This document shows, one piece after another, positions 49,988 to 57,792 of a stretch of DNA of 64,000 nucleotides (its first letter is position 1; the number at the start of each line of letters is the position of its first letter). The notes beneath the pieces were generated by a model. That model did no database searches. It saw only the letters and a program-made list of their open reading frames with translations, and had not been told where the DNA came from. Source of the DNA: Aminobacter ciceronei (lineage in GTDB: Bacteria; Pseudomonadota; Alphaproteobacteria; Rhizobiales; Rhizobiaceae); contig NZ_JACJHY010000002.1 in NCBI RefSeq assembly GCF_014138625.1, forward strand, positions 124,001 to 188,000. Reading direction: 5' to 3'. Both the position numbers and the translations under genes were made by a program.

Positions 49988-50647
49988 CTACCCCAGCCAG
50001 GCCAGGAAGGCGTGCGTGGCAATGCCGGCGCCGCCGACGACCGCACAAACGACGGCAAGCGATGCCACGCCGACGACGCTGCCGACGGCAAACAGAATAC
50101 CGTCGCGTTCCGACAACGCCAGGCCGAGCAGCGCCGTGGCAAAGGCCGGCAGCCAATTGCCGAACGGGATCGGGAGCGTGATCGAAACGGATAGAACAAG
50201 CGCGATGATGCCGATGACGCGGTCCCCGCGCTTGCGCCAGAACGGCCAGTAGCGCGGACGCACCACTTGCTCAAGGCGGATCAGCCTGGGAACGACCCAG
50301 TCAGTGACCGTGCGGAACTGTTCGGCCGACAGCGAGCGCTGGGTGATGAAGTCGGGCAGCCAGGCGCGATTGCTGCCGAAGGCCATCTGTGCTGCGACGA
50401 TCAGCAGCGGCAGGCCAAGCACCGCCGAGGCGCCCGGTGGCAGCGGCAGCATGTTGAAGGCGGCAAACAGCACCAGAAGCGGCGCGAAACTGCGCTTGCC
50501 CAGCGTGTCCCTGATGTCGCCGATCGAGATGCTGCCTTTGGCGTCGCGGGCGAGCTGGGCGAAGATCGCTGACAAGCGCCGGCCACGACGGCGCTTCGGC
50601 GCCGCATCGAATTCGCCTGCGTCGGTTTGCTTGTCTTGCCCTAACAT
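49988..50647 (-). CDS. ExoD-family membrane protein
   Basis: A 219-residue membrane protein of the ExoD family. A cytosolic N-terminus (LSAIFAQLARDAKGSISIGDIRDTLGKRSFAPLLVLFAAFNMLPLPPG) is followed by four to five helices, with LPDFITQRSLSAEQF in the central loop. In Sinorhizobium, exoD mutants are affected in exopolysaccharide and alkaline tolerance. It precedes the formyltransferase gene in one operon. Confidence 0.84.
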   Translation of the reverse strand: MLGQDKQTDAGEFDAAPKRRRGRRLSAIFAQLARDAKGSISIGDIRDTLGKRSFAPLLVLFAAFNMLPLPPGASAVLGLPLLIVAAQMAFGSNRAWLPDFITQRSLSAEQFRTVTDWVVPRLIRLEQVVRPRYWPFWRKRGDRVIGIIALVLSVSITLPIPFGNWLPAFATALLGLALSERDGILFAVGSVVGVASLAVVCAVVGGAGIATHAFLAWLG

Positions 50648-50775
50648 TCAGCCTTCAGCCCACTTGCGGCCCGCTTTCCAACGCGCCAATCCCCATCGCA
50701 GTGTGCGACGGCCAGGTTAATCCTTGATGACCCCGGAGGGTGCGAATGTGATGTCGCTTCGCGCAGAATGCAACA

Positions 50776-51351
50776 TCAACGGCGGAATTCGATGATGTCC
50801 AGCTTTGATTCGTATCGCGGCGCCGGAAACTCGATGCGCCATTCTGCCTGCCCGCTGCGGAAGGCATAGCCGACCTGGTCGGTATCTGGGCCACGGCCAT
50901 AGGCCTTGGGCTTTTCGCCCGAGACAAAGCCGGAGCCGAGATAGATCAGTCTGCTGTCGCCGTCGGTATAGAAGCGGCCCTTGGTGCGCTGCGAGCCGGA
51001 AATCTTTTCCAGCATCCAGCCCGAGCCGTCGTCGCTGACCTTGCATTTGAACCAGCCGTAGACGACGAGCGGGCCGAGGCCGCCGGCCTTGATGGTGCGG
51101 CACTGCCAGTTGCCGGTCATGTCGAAATCGGAAAACGACATGGGCTTTTTGGCGACGATCGCGTCGACCACGGCGACCTCGCGTGCCTGGCCTGCCTTGG
51201 CCTCCTGAAGCGCTCCCTTACGCGTGGCTTCGTACTTTTCGAGTCTGGCCTTGTCTGCCGGTGTGATCAGCTTCTGCACCACGCCGTCGGCATGCGTGAA
51301 GGTCGCCGTGGTTGCTAGAGCAGCAGCAAGAATCAGTCGTCGAAAAGCCAT
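50776..51351 (-). CDS. DUF4893 exported protein
   Basis: A 191-residue protein with a signal peptide (FRRLILAAALATTATFTHA). The mature part fits DUF4893: ITPADKARLEKYEATRKGALQEA, MTGNWQCRTIKAGGLGPLVVYGWFKCKV and RFYTDGDSRLIYLGSGF. The domain may be lipocalin-like. ATG at 51351 begins the signal peptide; the longer frame is not coding. It is probably co-transcribed with DUF1638, 37 bases upstream. Function unknown. Confidence 0.78.
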   Translation of the reverse strand: MAFRRLILAAALATTATFTHADGVVQKLITPADKARLEKYEATRKGALQEAKAGQAREVAVVDAIVAKKPMSFSDFDMTGNWQCRTIKAGGLGPLVVYGWFKCKVSDDGSGWMLEKISGSQRTKGRFYTDGDSRLIYLGSGFVSGEKPKAYGRGPDTDQVGYAFRSGQAEWRIEFPAPRYESKLDIIEFRR

Positions 51352-51388
51352 GGCAAACCTCTGTAAAGGTCGAACCTCAGGGGAGGAA

Positions 51389-52036
51389 TCAGGCTCTTTG
51401 ATGATGTGCCGCAGCGTCCGCTGCGTTGGCAAGGGCCTCGGGCAGGTCGCCATAGCCGGTGGCGCGACGCTCGTAGACGAGGCCGAGCATTCTGGCGGCA
51501 TCCTCGGCGACCTTGTCGAGCGCGGGGTCGTCGGTCTGGGCGAGGTAGATCAGCTTCTCGTAGTTGCCGAAATAGTCCTTCATCAGCTCGGGATGTCGGT
51601 CGAGGCCGAGCGGCTTGATGAAGAAGGCATCGAACTGCCGACAGAGGAAATCGGTCATGTAGAACGACATCATGTCGGCCTCGCCGACTTGCGCATAGGC
51701 AGCAGCACCCTGGTAGAAGGCAAAGCAATGCGGGCCGGCGATGCGCTCGACGCCATGCTTTTCGCAGACACGGTCGAGCAGGCCGCCGGTGCCGCAGTCG
51801 GCATAGCCGACATAGATGTGCCGATACCCCTCCGCCTTCGCTTCGGTGATCGCCTGGTCCATGGCAGGCGCGATCCGGCTGGGGTGGAAATGGAAATCGG
51901 CCGGCAGGCAGGTCAGCTCGAGATGATCGAGCGCGAGCTGCTGCTTGACCGCCAAAACCTCGCGCGCAATCATGCCGCAGCCTATGACCAGCAGCCTGTC
52001 TTCGACGTCGGGTTTCGTTGTCTGCTTTGCGGCCAT
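51389..52036 (-). CDS. DUF1638 protein linked to corrinoid methyltransferases
   Basis: A 215-residue protein matching DUF1638: LLVIGCGMIAREV, LTCLPADFHFHPSRI, VGYADCGTGGLLD and AGPHCFAFYQG. The conserved Cys residues (GCG, ADCG, HCF) and His could bind metal or a cofactor. DUF1638 often accompanies MttB-family methyltransferases and corrinoid proteins, and does so here. ATG at 52036 starts the conserved region. Its biochemical role is not established. Confidence 0.82.
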   Translation of the reverse strand: MAAKQTTKPDVEDRLLVIGCGMIAREVLAVKQQLALDHLELTCLPADFHFHPSRIAPAMDQAITEAKAEGYRHIYVGYADCGTGGLLDRVCEKHGVERIAGPHCFAFYQGAAAYAQVGEADMMSFYMTDFLCRQFDAFFIKPLGLDRHPELMKDYFGNYEKLIYLAQTDDPALDKVAEDAARMLGLVYERRATGYGDLPEALANAADAAAHHQRA

Positions 52037-52101
52037 GGAACCAGTCGATCCGGCCTTCGTTGCTCTAGGACGAAGTTTATCGAGAGAGGGAGACACCGTC
52101 C

Positions 52102-52236
52102 ATGAAACTGTCACGTCTGGCACCGATCGCCGTCATTGCCTGCGCGCTTGCACTGGCCTCCTGCGCCAACACCATTCGCGGCGTCGGCAAGGATGTCAAA
52201 GGTACGGCGAACGCCATCGAGGACACAGTCCAATAA
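52102..52236 (+). CDS. Entericidin-type small lipoprotein
   Basis: A 44-residue lipoprotein starting MKLSRLAPIAVIACALALASC, with the lipobox LASC placing the acylated Cys at residue 21, then a short amphipathic tail (GKDVKGTANAIEDTVQ) typical of entericidin A/B. GGGAG lies about ten bases before ATG at 52102. It is followed by a bidirectional terminator. Members sit in the cell envelope and are linked to stationary-phase or osmotic control. Confidence 0.85.
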   Translation: MKLSRLAPIAVIACALALASCANTIRGVGKDVKGTANAIEDTVQ

Positions 52237-52294
52237 GGCACCATACCGCCGCATTTCTCAGATTGGCCGAACTCAGATCGGCCAGATCGCAATG

Positions 52295-52324
52295 AAAGGG
52301 CCGCGCCGCAAGGGGCGGCCCTTT
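52295..52324. terminator. Bidirectional rho-independent terminator
   Basis: Perfect 10-bp stem AAAGGGCCGC/GCGGCCCTTT (52295-52304 and 52315-52324) between the entericidin gene (+) and the corrinoid-protein gene (-), with A and T at the outer ends serving both strands. Confidence 0.85.
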
Positions 52325-52328
52325 GTCG

Positions 52329-53027
52329 TCAGCCGGCCGCGCGCAGGTTGTGCTTGCGCTTCATGTAGTCCTTGGCGGTTTCGACAGCCACAGCCGCATC
52401 GCGGCAATAGGCGTCGGCACCGACGGCCTTGCCGAATTCCTCGTTGAGCGGCGCGCCGCCGACCAGCACGACATAGTCGTCGCGGATGCCCTTTTCCTTC
52501 ATCGTGTCGATGACGACTTTCATGTAGGGCATGGTCGTGGTCAGCAGCGCCGACATGCCGATGATGTCGGGCTGATGCTCTTCGATCGCATTGAGATAAT
52601 TCTCGACCGGATTGTTGATGCCGAGGTCGATGACGTCGAAGCCGGCGCCTTCCATCATCATGCCGACGAGGTTCTTGCCGATGTCGTGAATGTCGCCCTT
52701 GACGGTGCCGATCACCATCTTGCCCTGCTTGGGAGCGCCGGTGGCGGCGAGCAGCGGGCGCAGGATGTGCATGCCCGCCTTCATGGCGTTGGCCGAGAGC
52801 AAAACTTCCGGCACGAACAGAATGCCGTCGCGGAAATCCTCGCCGACGATGCGCATGCCTTCGACCAGTGCTTCGGTGAGCACCTTGTAGGGCGCCCAGC
52901 CACGCTCGAGCAGGATGTTGGTCCCTTCCTCGATTTCTTCCTTGAGCCCGTCATACAGGTCGTCGTGCATCTGCTGCACGAGTTCGTCGTCGGAAAGCTC
53001 GGACAGGATGATTTCGTCGTCGGACAT
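52329..53027 (-). CDS. Corrinoid (B12-binding) methyl-carrier protein, MtgC/MttC-like
   Basis: A 232-residue corrinoid protein. The N-terminal helical cap is residues 15-95 (VLTEALVEGMRIVGEDFRDGILFVPEVLLSANAM). The Rossmann-like B12 domain has GTVKGDIHDIGKNLVGMM, with the DxHxxG motif whose His coordinates cobalt, plus SALLTTTMPYM and VLVGGAPLN. It carries the methyl from the MttB-family enzyme to the pterin-dependent methyltransferase. GGGAGCC precedes ATG at 53027. It is divergent from the methyltransferase gene across a motif-rich 267-base region. Confidence 0.92.
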   Translation of the reverse strand: MSDDEIILSELSDDELVQQMHDDLYDGLKEEIEEGTNILLERGWAPYKVLTEALVEGMRIVGEDFRDGILFVPEVLLSANAMKAGMHILRPLLAATGAPKQGKMVIGTVKGDIHDIGKNLVGMMMEGAGFDVIDLGINNPVENYLNAIEEHQPDIIGMSALLTTTMPYMKVVIDTMKEKGIRDDYVVLVGGAPLNEEFGKAVGADAYCRDAAVAVETAKDYMKRKHNLRAAG

Positions 53028-53294
53028 CTTCTAAGGCTCCCTCGAGGCAGCGCTAAAGTGCGGCTTGCTGATGTTGCGCTATACCTAGCTTGCAAGTGCC
53101 GCAAATCCATAGCTGATTTGCGACCTCCTGCAAAACGAAAGCGACTGGCAGTCCGGCTGTCGTCTTGGCTGTCGGCTTGTCGATTTTGCGACAGGCGTTG
53201 GCGCTGGCGAGCCGTTTCGATATGGGTGCATGATTACGATCCGTCGTAGAGCCGCATGGGCGGCGAAAAACGGATTCTTACGGAAGGCAGAGCC
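53028..53294. promoter_or_regulatory. Divergent promoter region with TTGCGAC elements
   Basis: Between the corrinoid-protein and MttB-family genes: TTTGCGAC (53117-53124), AAAGCGACTGG (53138-53148) and an inverted pair TGTCG-ATTTTG-CGACA (53178-53193). The same core occurs at other demethylation-linked promoters in the window. Promoters for both genes must lie here. Confidence 0.5.
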
Positions 53295-54869
53295 ATGGGC
53301 GAAGACGCGGCAGTCGAGCAGGAACAAGCGGGCGGCAGGCGCGGGCGTGGCGCAAGCGGTGGCGCGGCTGCGCGACGCGCAGCACGCAGCGGTGGCGGGC
53401 CGGGCACGCAGCTCACCTACATCAAGCGCAAGGTGAACGTGTATGAGGTGCTCAACGAGGAGGGCCTCGCCCTCATCGAGAAGAACGCTGACACGGTGCT
53501 GGAAGAAATCGGCATCGAGTTCCGCGACGACGCCGAAGCGCTGGCGTTGTGGAAGGAAGCCGGCGCCGACGTCAAGGGCGAACGGGTCCACTTCCCCAAG
53601 GGGCTGTGCCGCGAACTGCTGAAGACGGCGCCTTCTGTTTACACCCAGCATGCGCGCAACCCCGAGCGTTCGGTGCAGATCGGCGGTGATGCTACCGTCT
53701 TTGCGCCGGTCTACGGCCCGCCCTTCGTGCGCGACCTCGACGGCAACAGGCGCTACGCGACGATCGAGGATTTTCGCAACTTCGTGAAGCTGGCCTATAT
53801 GGCGCCGTCGATCCACCATTCGGGCGGCACGGTGTGCGAGCCTGTCGATGTGCCTGTCAACAAGCGCCACCTCGACATGGTCTACAGCCACATCAAATAT
53901 TCCGACAAACCGTTCATGGGCTCGGTGACCGCACCCGAACGCGCCGAGGACACGGTGGCGATGGCCAAGATCGTGTTCGGCGACGACTTCGTCGAGAACA
54001 ACACGGTTCTGACCAGCCTGATCAATGCCAACTCGCCGATGGTCTTCGACGAGACTATGCTGGGCGCGGCCAAGGTCTATGCGCGCCACAACCAGGCCTG
54101 CATCGTGACGCCGTTCATTCTGGCCGGCGCAATGAGCCCGGTGACGGTTGCCGGTACGCTGACCCAGGTTCTGGCCGAGGTGCTGGCCGGCGCTTCGTTC
54201 ACCCAGCTGATCCGCAAGGGCGCCCCTGTGCTGTTCGGCACCTTCGCCTCGTCGATCTCGATGCAGTCGGGTGCGCCGACCTTCGGTACGCCGGAGCCGA
54301 CGCTGGTGTCCTACGGCGCTGCCCAGTTGGCGCGTCGCCTCGGCCTGCCGTTCCGCACCGGCGGCTCGCTCTGCGCCTCGAAGGTCCCGGACGCGCAGGC
54401 GGCCTATGAAAGCGCCAACACGCTGAACTCGACGCTTTTGGCTGGCACCAATTTTGTGCTGCATTCGGCCGGCTGGCTCGAGGGTGGTCTCGCCTCGTGC
54501 TACGAGAAGTTCATGATGGACATCGACCAGCTCGGCATGCAGCAGAAATTTGCCGAGGGCGTCGATCTCTCCGAAAACGGCCAGGCCATGGACGCCATCC
54601 GCCAGGTCGGGCCCGGCAGCCACTATCTCGGCTGCGACCATACCCAGGCGAACTTCCAGACCGCGTTCTACCGCTCGAGCATCGCCGACAACAATTCCTA
54701 CGAGCAGTGGCTGGCCGAAGGACAGAAGACGGCACCGCAGCGTGCCAACGAGCTCGCCCGCCGCTGGCTCGAAAGCTACGAGGCGCCGTATCTCGATCCC
54801 AGCATCGACGACGGCCTCAAGGACTTCATTGCTGCGAAGAAGGCGTCGATGCCCGACGCCTTCACGTGA
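53295..54869 (+). CDS. Non-pyrrolysine MttB-family methyltransferase (glycine-betaine MtgB-like)
   Basis: A 524-residue TIM-barrel methyltransferase of the trimethylamine methyltransferase family without an in-frame amber codon, so it belongs to the non-Pyl branch that includes the glycine-betaine enzyme MtgB. Family blocks include VLEEIGIEFRDDAEALALWKEAGADV, FAPVYGPPFVRDLDG, HHSGGTVCEP, GTPEPTLVSYGAAQLARRLGLPFR and GCDHTQANF. Residues 13-37 form an Arg/Gly/Ala-rich tail (GGRRGRGASGG onward). ATG at 53295 follows GGAAGG; ATG at 53256 is an alternative. Expected to methylate the adjacent corrinoid protein. Confidence 0.9.
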   Translation: MGEDAAVEQEQAGGRRGRGASGGAAARRAARSGGGPGTQLTYIKRKVNVYEVLNEEGLALIEKNADTVLEEIGIEFRDDAEALALWKEAGADVKGERVHFPKGLCRELLKTAPSVYTQHARNPERSVQIGGDATVFAPVYGPPFVRDLDGNRRYATIEDFRNFVKLAYMAPSIHHSGGTVCEPVDVPVNKRHLDMVYSHIKYSDKPFMGSVTAPERAEDTVAMAKIVFGDDFVENNTVLTSLINANSPMVFDETMLGAAKVYARHNQACIVTPFILAGAMSPVTVAGTLTQVLAEVLAGASFTQLIRKGAPVLFGTFASSISMQSGAPTFGTPEPTLVSYGAAQLARRLGLPFRTGGSLCASKVPDAQAAYESANTLNSTLLAGTNFVLHSAGWLEGGLASCYEKFMMDIDQLGMQQKFAEGVDLSENGQAMDAIRQVGPGSHYLGCDHTQANFQTAFYRSSIADNNSYEQWLAEGQKTAPQRANELARRWLESYEAPYLDPSIDDGLKDFIAAKKASMPDAFT

Positions 54870-54965
54870 AAGGAGCCCGTTTCAGGCGGGGCTAAAGTCG
54901 CCAGCATCATTCACAAGGAAGTCTGGCGGAGCGCATTCTCCGATCCGGACAAGAAGGGGTGACGC

Positions 54966-55649
54966 TTGACGTCCCCCGACCTTGATGAGATTTCCGCCGC
55001 GCTGGCCGGTCACGGCCTCATCCAGCGCGGCGGTTTTGTATTCGACCACGGCGAAGCTGCACCCAACGGCCCAACAGGCAGGCCCGTGCGCTCGGTGTTG
55101 CTGGTGGGGCAGGCGGGTGCGGAGCCGTGGCCGTGTTTCCTACGCTGGCGCGAGGCGCAGCCGGCCAATTTGGAGAACCCGCTCGACAGTTGGGCGCGCG
55201 AGGTGATCGGGCAGGTGGCGCGTGAGTTTGGCGCGCACGCGGTGTCGCCGTCCGACAAGCCCTATCTGCCGTTTCAGCAATGGGCGATGCGCGCGGAAGG
55301 CCTCAGGCCGTCGCCGTTGGGCATTCTGATGCACCCCGAATATGGGCTCTGGCATGCCTATCGCGGGGCGCTGCTGTTCGAGGCCGAACTTGAGTTCGCC
55401 GAAGTTCGCGAACAGAATCACCTTTGCGACCTATGCCCAGGAAAACCCTGTCTTAAAGCCTGTCCCGTCGATGCCTATTCGGAGGCGGGTTTCGCCTATG
55501 AGCGATGCCTGGAGCATGTACGCGGCGCCTCGGGTGGGGGGTGCCGAACGCAAGGCTGCCTCGATCGCAACGCCTGTCCCTACGGGCTTGCCTATCGGTA
55601 TCCGGCCGATGTGCAGGCCTTTCACATGAAGAGCTACGCCGGCCTCTGA
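54966..55649 (+). CDS. 4Fe-4S ferredoxin-like protein of the methyltransferase cluster
   Basis: A 227-residue soluble protein with a C-terminal cysteine region: LCDLCPGKPCLKACPVDAY, then YERCLEHV, GGGCRTQGC and NACPYG, enough for two 4Fe-4S clusters and reminiscent of epoxyqueuosine-reductase-type ferredoxin domains. The start is TTG at 54966 with AAGGGG upstream. It follows the MttB-family gene by 96 bases in the same direction, so it may deliver low-potential electrons to RamA or the corrinoid protein. That role is inferred. Confidence 0.75.
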   Translation: MTSPDLDEISAALAGHGLIQRGGFVFDHGEAAPNGPTGRPVRSVLLVGQAGAEPWPCFLRWREAQPANLENPLDSWAREVIGQVAREFGAHAVSPSDKPYLPFQQWAMRAEGLRPSPLGILMHPEYGLWHAYRGALLFEAELEFAEVREQNHLCDLCPGKPCLKACPVDAYSEAGFAYERCLEHVRGASGGGCRTQGCLDRNACPYGLAYRYPADVQAFHMKSYAGL

Positions 55650-55717
55650 TCCCGACCCGCTGGCCCAATCGCTTTTCTGGCACGCATATTGCTCTTGCAA
55701 GCTGACCAGCATATTCA

Positions 55718-55739
55718 AAGTCATCAGATGACTTGATGA
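55718..55739. promoter_or_regulatory. Candidate GntR/FadR-type operator over the start codon
   Basis: Two overlapping dyads: AAGTCAT-CAG-ATGACTT (55718-55734) and TCATCA/TGATGA (55721-55726 and 55734-55739). They cover the start of the GntR gene, so binding would repress its own transcription or translation initiation. Confidence 0.5.
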
Positions 55740-56425
55740 ATATACCCATGCAGCCAGCCACACGAACCAATCTCACCGACAGCGCCGCCGACAGCCTGCG
55801 GGCCGAAATCGTCAGCGGCCGCTGGGCCGTCGGCGAACGCATCCCCAATGAGGCTGCACTGACCGACCTATTGTCGGTAAGCCGTGGCACGGTGCGGGAG
55901 GCCGTGCGTGCCCTGGTCTCGCAAGGCCTGCTCGATACGCGCCAGGGGTCTGGCACTTATGTCCGCTCGGCGGTCGACCCTTCCGCGGCGCTGGACCGTG
56001 TCAAGCGCGCCGGCCTGCGCGACCAGTGGGAGACACGCGCCGCATTGGATGCGGAGGCGGCGCGGCTGGCAGCGCAGCGCCACACACCAGCTGATCTGGT
56101 GAAAATGCGCCGCTTGCTGGAGGCGCGTGGCACGGTTGCCGACGGCGGGCACGAAGCCTTCATTCGCCGCGACATCGCCTTCCACAAGTCGGTGGTCGAG
56201 GCTTCCGGCAACCTGGCGATGATCGAGCTCTACGATTTTTTTACCGGCGCCATTGCCGAGACGATCAAGGCGACGCTGGCGGGCGAGCTGCCCGAGCCCG
56301 ACGCACCGGCCCATGCGGCCATCGTCGATGCCGTCGCCTCCGGCGATCCGGACAGGGCTGCCGCGGCAGTCCGCGCCTTCATGGCGCCGGTGCTTCTCGA
56401 ACTCGACAGGTTGCTTGACCAATGA
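55736..56425 (+). CDS. GntR-family (FCD) transcriptional regulator
   Basis: A 229-residue FadR-subfamily regulator. The winged HTH is residues 10-75 (TDSAADSLRAEIVSGRWAVGERIPNEAALTDLLSVSRGTVREAVRALVSQGLLDTRQGSGTYV region). The FCD domain has the metal-binding D/H pattern in RRDIAFHKSVVEASGN and APAHAAIVDAVASGD. ATG at 55736 is used; a TTG precedes it. Its stop overlaps the MFS gene as ATGA, so it probably regulates import and use of the substrate of that transporter and of the hydrolase after it. Confidence 0.87.
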   Translation: MNIPMQPATRTNLTDSAADSLRAEIVSGRWAVGERIPNEAALTDLLSVSRGTVREAVRALVSQGLLDTRQGSGTYVRSAVDPSAALDRVKRAGLRDQWETRAALDAEAARLAAQRHTPADLVKMRRLLEARGTVADGGHEAFIRRDIAFHKSVVEASGNLAMIELYDFFTGAIAETIKATLAGELPEPDAPAHAAIVDAVASGDPDRAAAAVRAFMAPVLLELDRLLDQ

Positions 56426-57732
56426 ACCAGAGCTTTGTTCCGGCCGGCCGGCCTGCCGAGGCCGTCGCCATCGATGGTCTCGACGACCAGCTTGTCGATG
56501 CCGAGATCGACAGCCTGCCGGCACCGCAGGCGCCCGTCCTGCGCAGCGGCATGGCGCGTTTTGTGCTCGGCGCCAGCCTGGTGCTGATCGCCTTCAATCT
56601 CAGGCCGATCTTTTCCAGCCTCTCCGTGCTGTTGCCGGAGGTGATGCAGGCAACCGGCCTGTCGCCCGCCGGCGCCAGCCTTTTGACGACGCTGCCGGTG
56701 CTCTGCCTCGGCCTGTTCGCGCCGCTGGCGCCAAAGCTGGCGCAGCGCTTCGGCGCCGAGCGCACGCTGCTGTTTGCGCTGGCGCTGCTGGCCCTTGGCA
56801 CTGTCCTTCGTGGTCTCGGCACCGTGCCGCTGCTGTTCATCGCGAGCTTTATGGCCGGCGCCGCAATCGCCATCGGCAACGTGCTCTTGCCCGGGCTGGT
56901 CAAGCGCGACTTCCCCGACAAGGCGGCGATGATGACCGGGCTCTATACGATGGCGCTTTGCGCTGGTGCTGCTTCGGCCTCGGGGCTGACACTGCCCATA
57001 GAACATCTGTTGACGGGCTCCTGGTCTGGCGCGCTCGCTGCCTGGGCGGTTCCCGCCTTCATCGTGGTGCTCATCTGGACACCGCAGGCGCTCGGCAGCC
57101 GCAGGCAGGCGAGCCAAAGCGGCTTCCGCGTCGTCGGCCTGTGGCGCGACCGGTTGGCCTGGCAGGTCACCTTGTTCATGGGGCTGCAGTCGGCGCTCGC
57201 CTATTGCGTCTTCGGCTGGCTGGCGCCGATCCTGCGCGAGCGCGGTTTCGATGCCACGACGGCCGGCGCGATCGTCTCGCTGTCGGTCATGGCGCAGGTT
57301 GTGACCTGCCTTGCCGTGCCTTCGATCGCCATCCGCCGCAAGGACCAGCGCGGCGTCAATGTGGCGCTCGTCGTGGCTGCCGTAACGGCATTGCTCGGCA
57401 TCCTGTTTGCGCCGACCTCGACGACCCTGTTCTGGGCCGTGCTGCAGGGCATCGGCCAGGGTGGGCTGATTGCCGCCGCCATGACGCTGATCGTGCTGCG
57501 CTCGCCGGATTCCCATGTCGCGGCCCATCTCTCCGGCATGGCGCAGGGCGTGGGCTACACGCTGGCGGCCATAGGCCCGCTGCTGGTCGGGCTGATCCGC
57601 AACTGGACCGGCAGCTTCGCCGCCTCTTCGGTGCTGTTCGTGGCCCTTGGCCTTGGCGTTGCGATCACGGGACTGGGCGCGGGCAGGGCGCTGCATGTCG
57701 GCGCGCGCACCGAGCGGACCATTGCCGCCTGA
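56422..57732 (+). CDS. CynX/NimT-family MFS transporter
   Basis: A 436-residue major-facilitator protein with 12 hydrophobic segments after a 40-residue acidic N-terminus. FNLRPIFSSLSVLLPEVMQATGLSPAGASLLTTLPVLCLGLFAP is the signature of the cyanate/nitroimidazole (CynX/NimT) branch. The start overlaps the GntR stop by four bases (ATGA). Substrate is unknown; in this family they range from cyanate to small aromatic or organic anions. Confidence 0.87.
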   Translation: MNQSFVPAGRPAEAVAIDGLDDQLVDAEIDSLPAPQAPVLRSGMARFVLGASLVLIAFNLRPIFSSLSVLLPEVMQATGLSPAGASLLTTLPVLCLGLFAPLAPKLAQRFGAERTLLFALALLALGTVLRGLGTVPLLFIASFMAGAAIAIGNVLLPGLVKRDFPDKAAMMTGLYTMALCAGAASASGLTLPIEHLLTGSWSGALAAWAVPAFIVVLIWTPQALGSRRQASQSGFRVVGLWRDRLAWQVTLFMGLQSALAYCVFGWLAPILRERGFDATTAGAIVSLSVMAQVVTCLAVPSIAIRRKDQRGVNVALVVAAVTALLGILFAPTSTTLFWAVLQGIGQGGLIAAAMTLIVLRSPDSHVAAHLSGMAQGVGYTLAAIGPLLVGLIRNWTGSFAASSVLFVALGLGVAITGLGAGRALHVGARTERTIAA

Positions 57733-57792
57733 GCTTGTCTGGCGGGCCGAAGTCCCTATGTTCGCGACGGGGCAGACAGAAGGAACCTTGCC

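Noticed and set aside
54867-54962. In-frame continuation of the MttB-family gene past its stop, suggesting read-through or a recoded amino acid.
   Set aside because: The stop is TGA, not the amber TAG used for pyrrolysine. The protein already has a normal family C-terminus, and the 30 extra codons show no family similarity.
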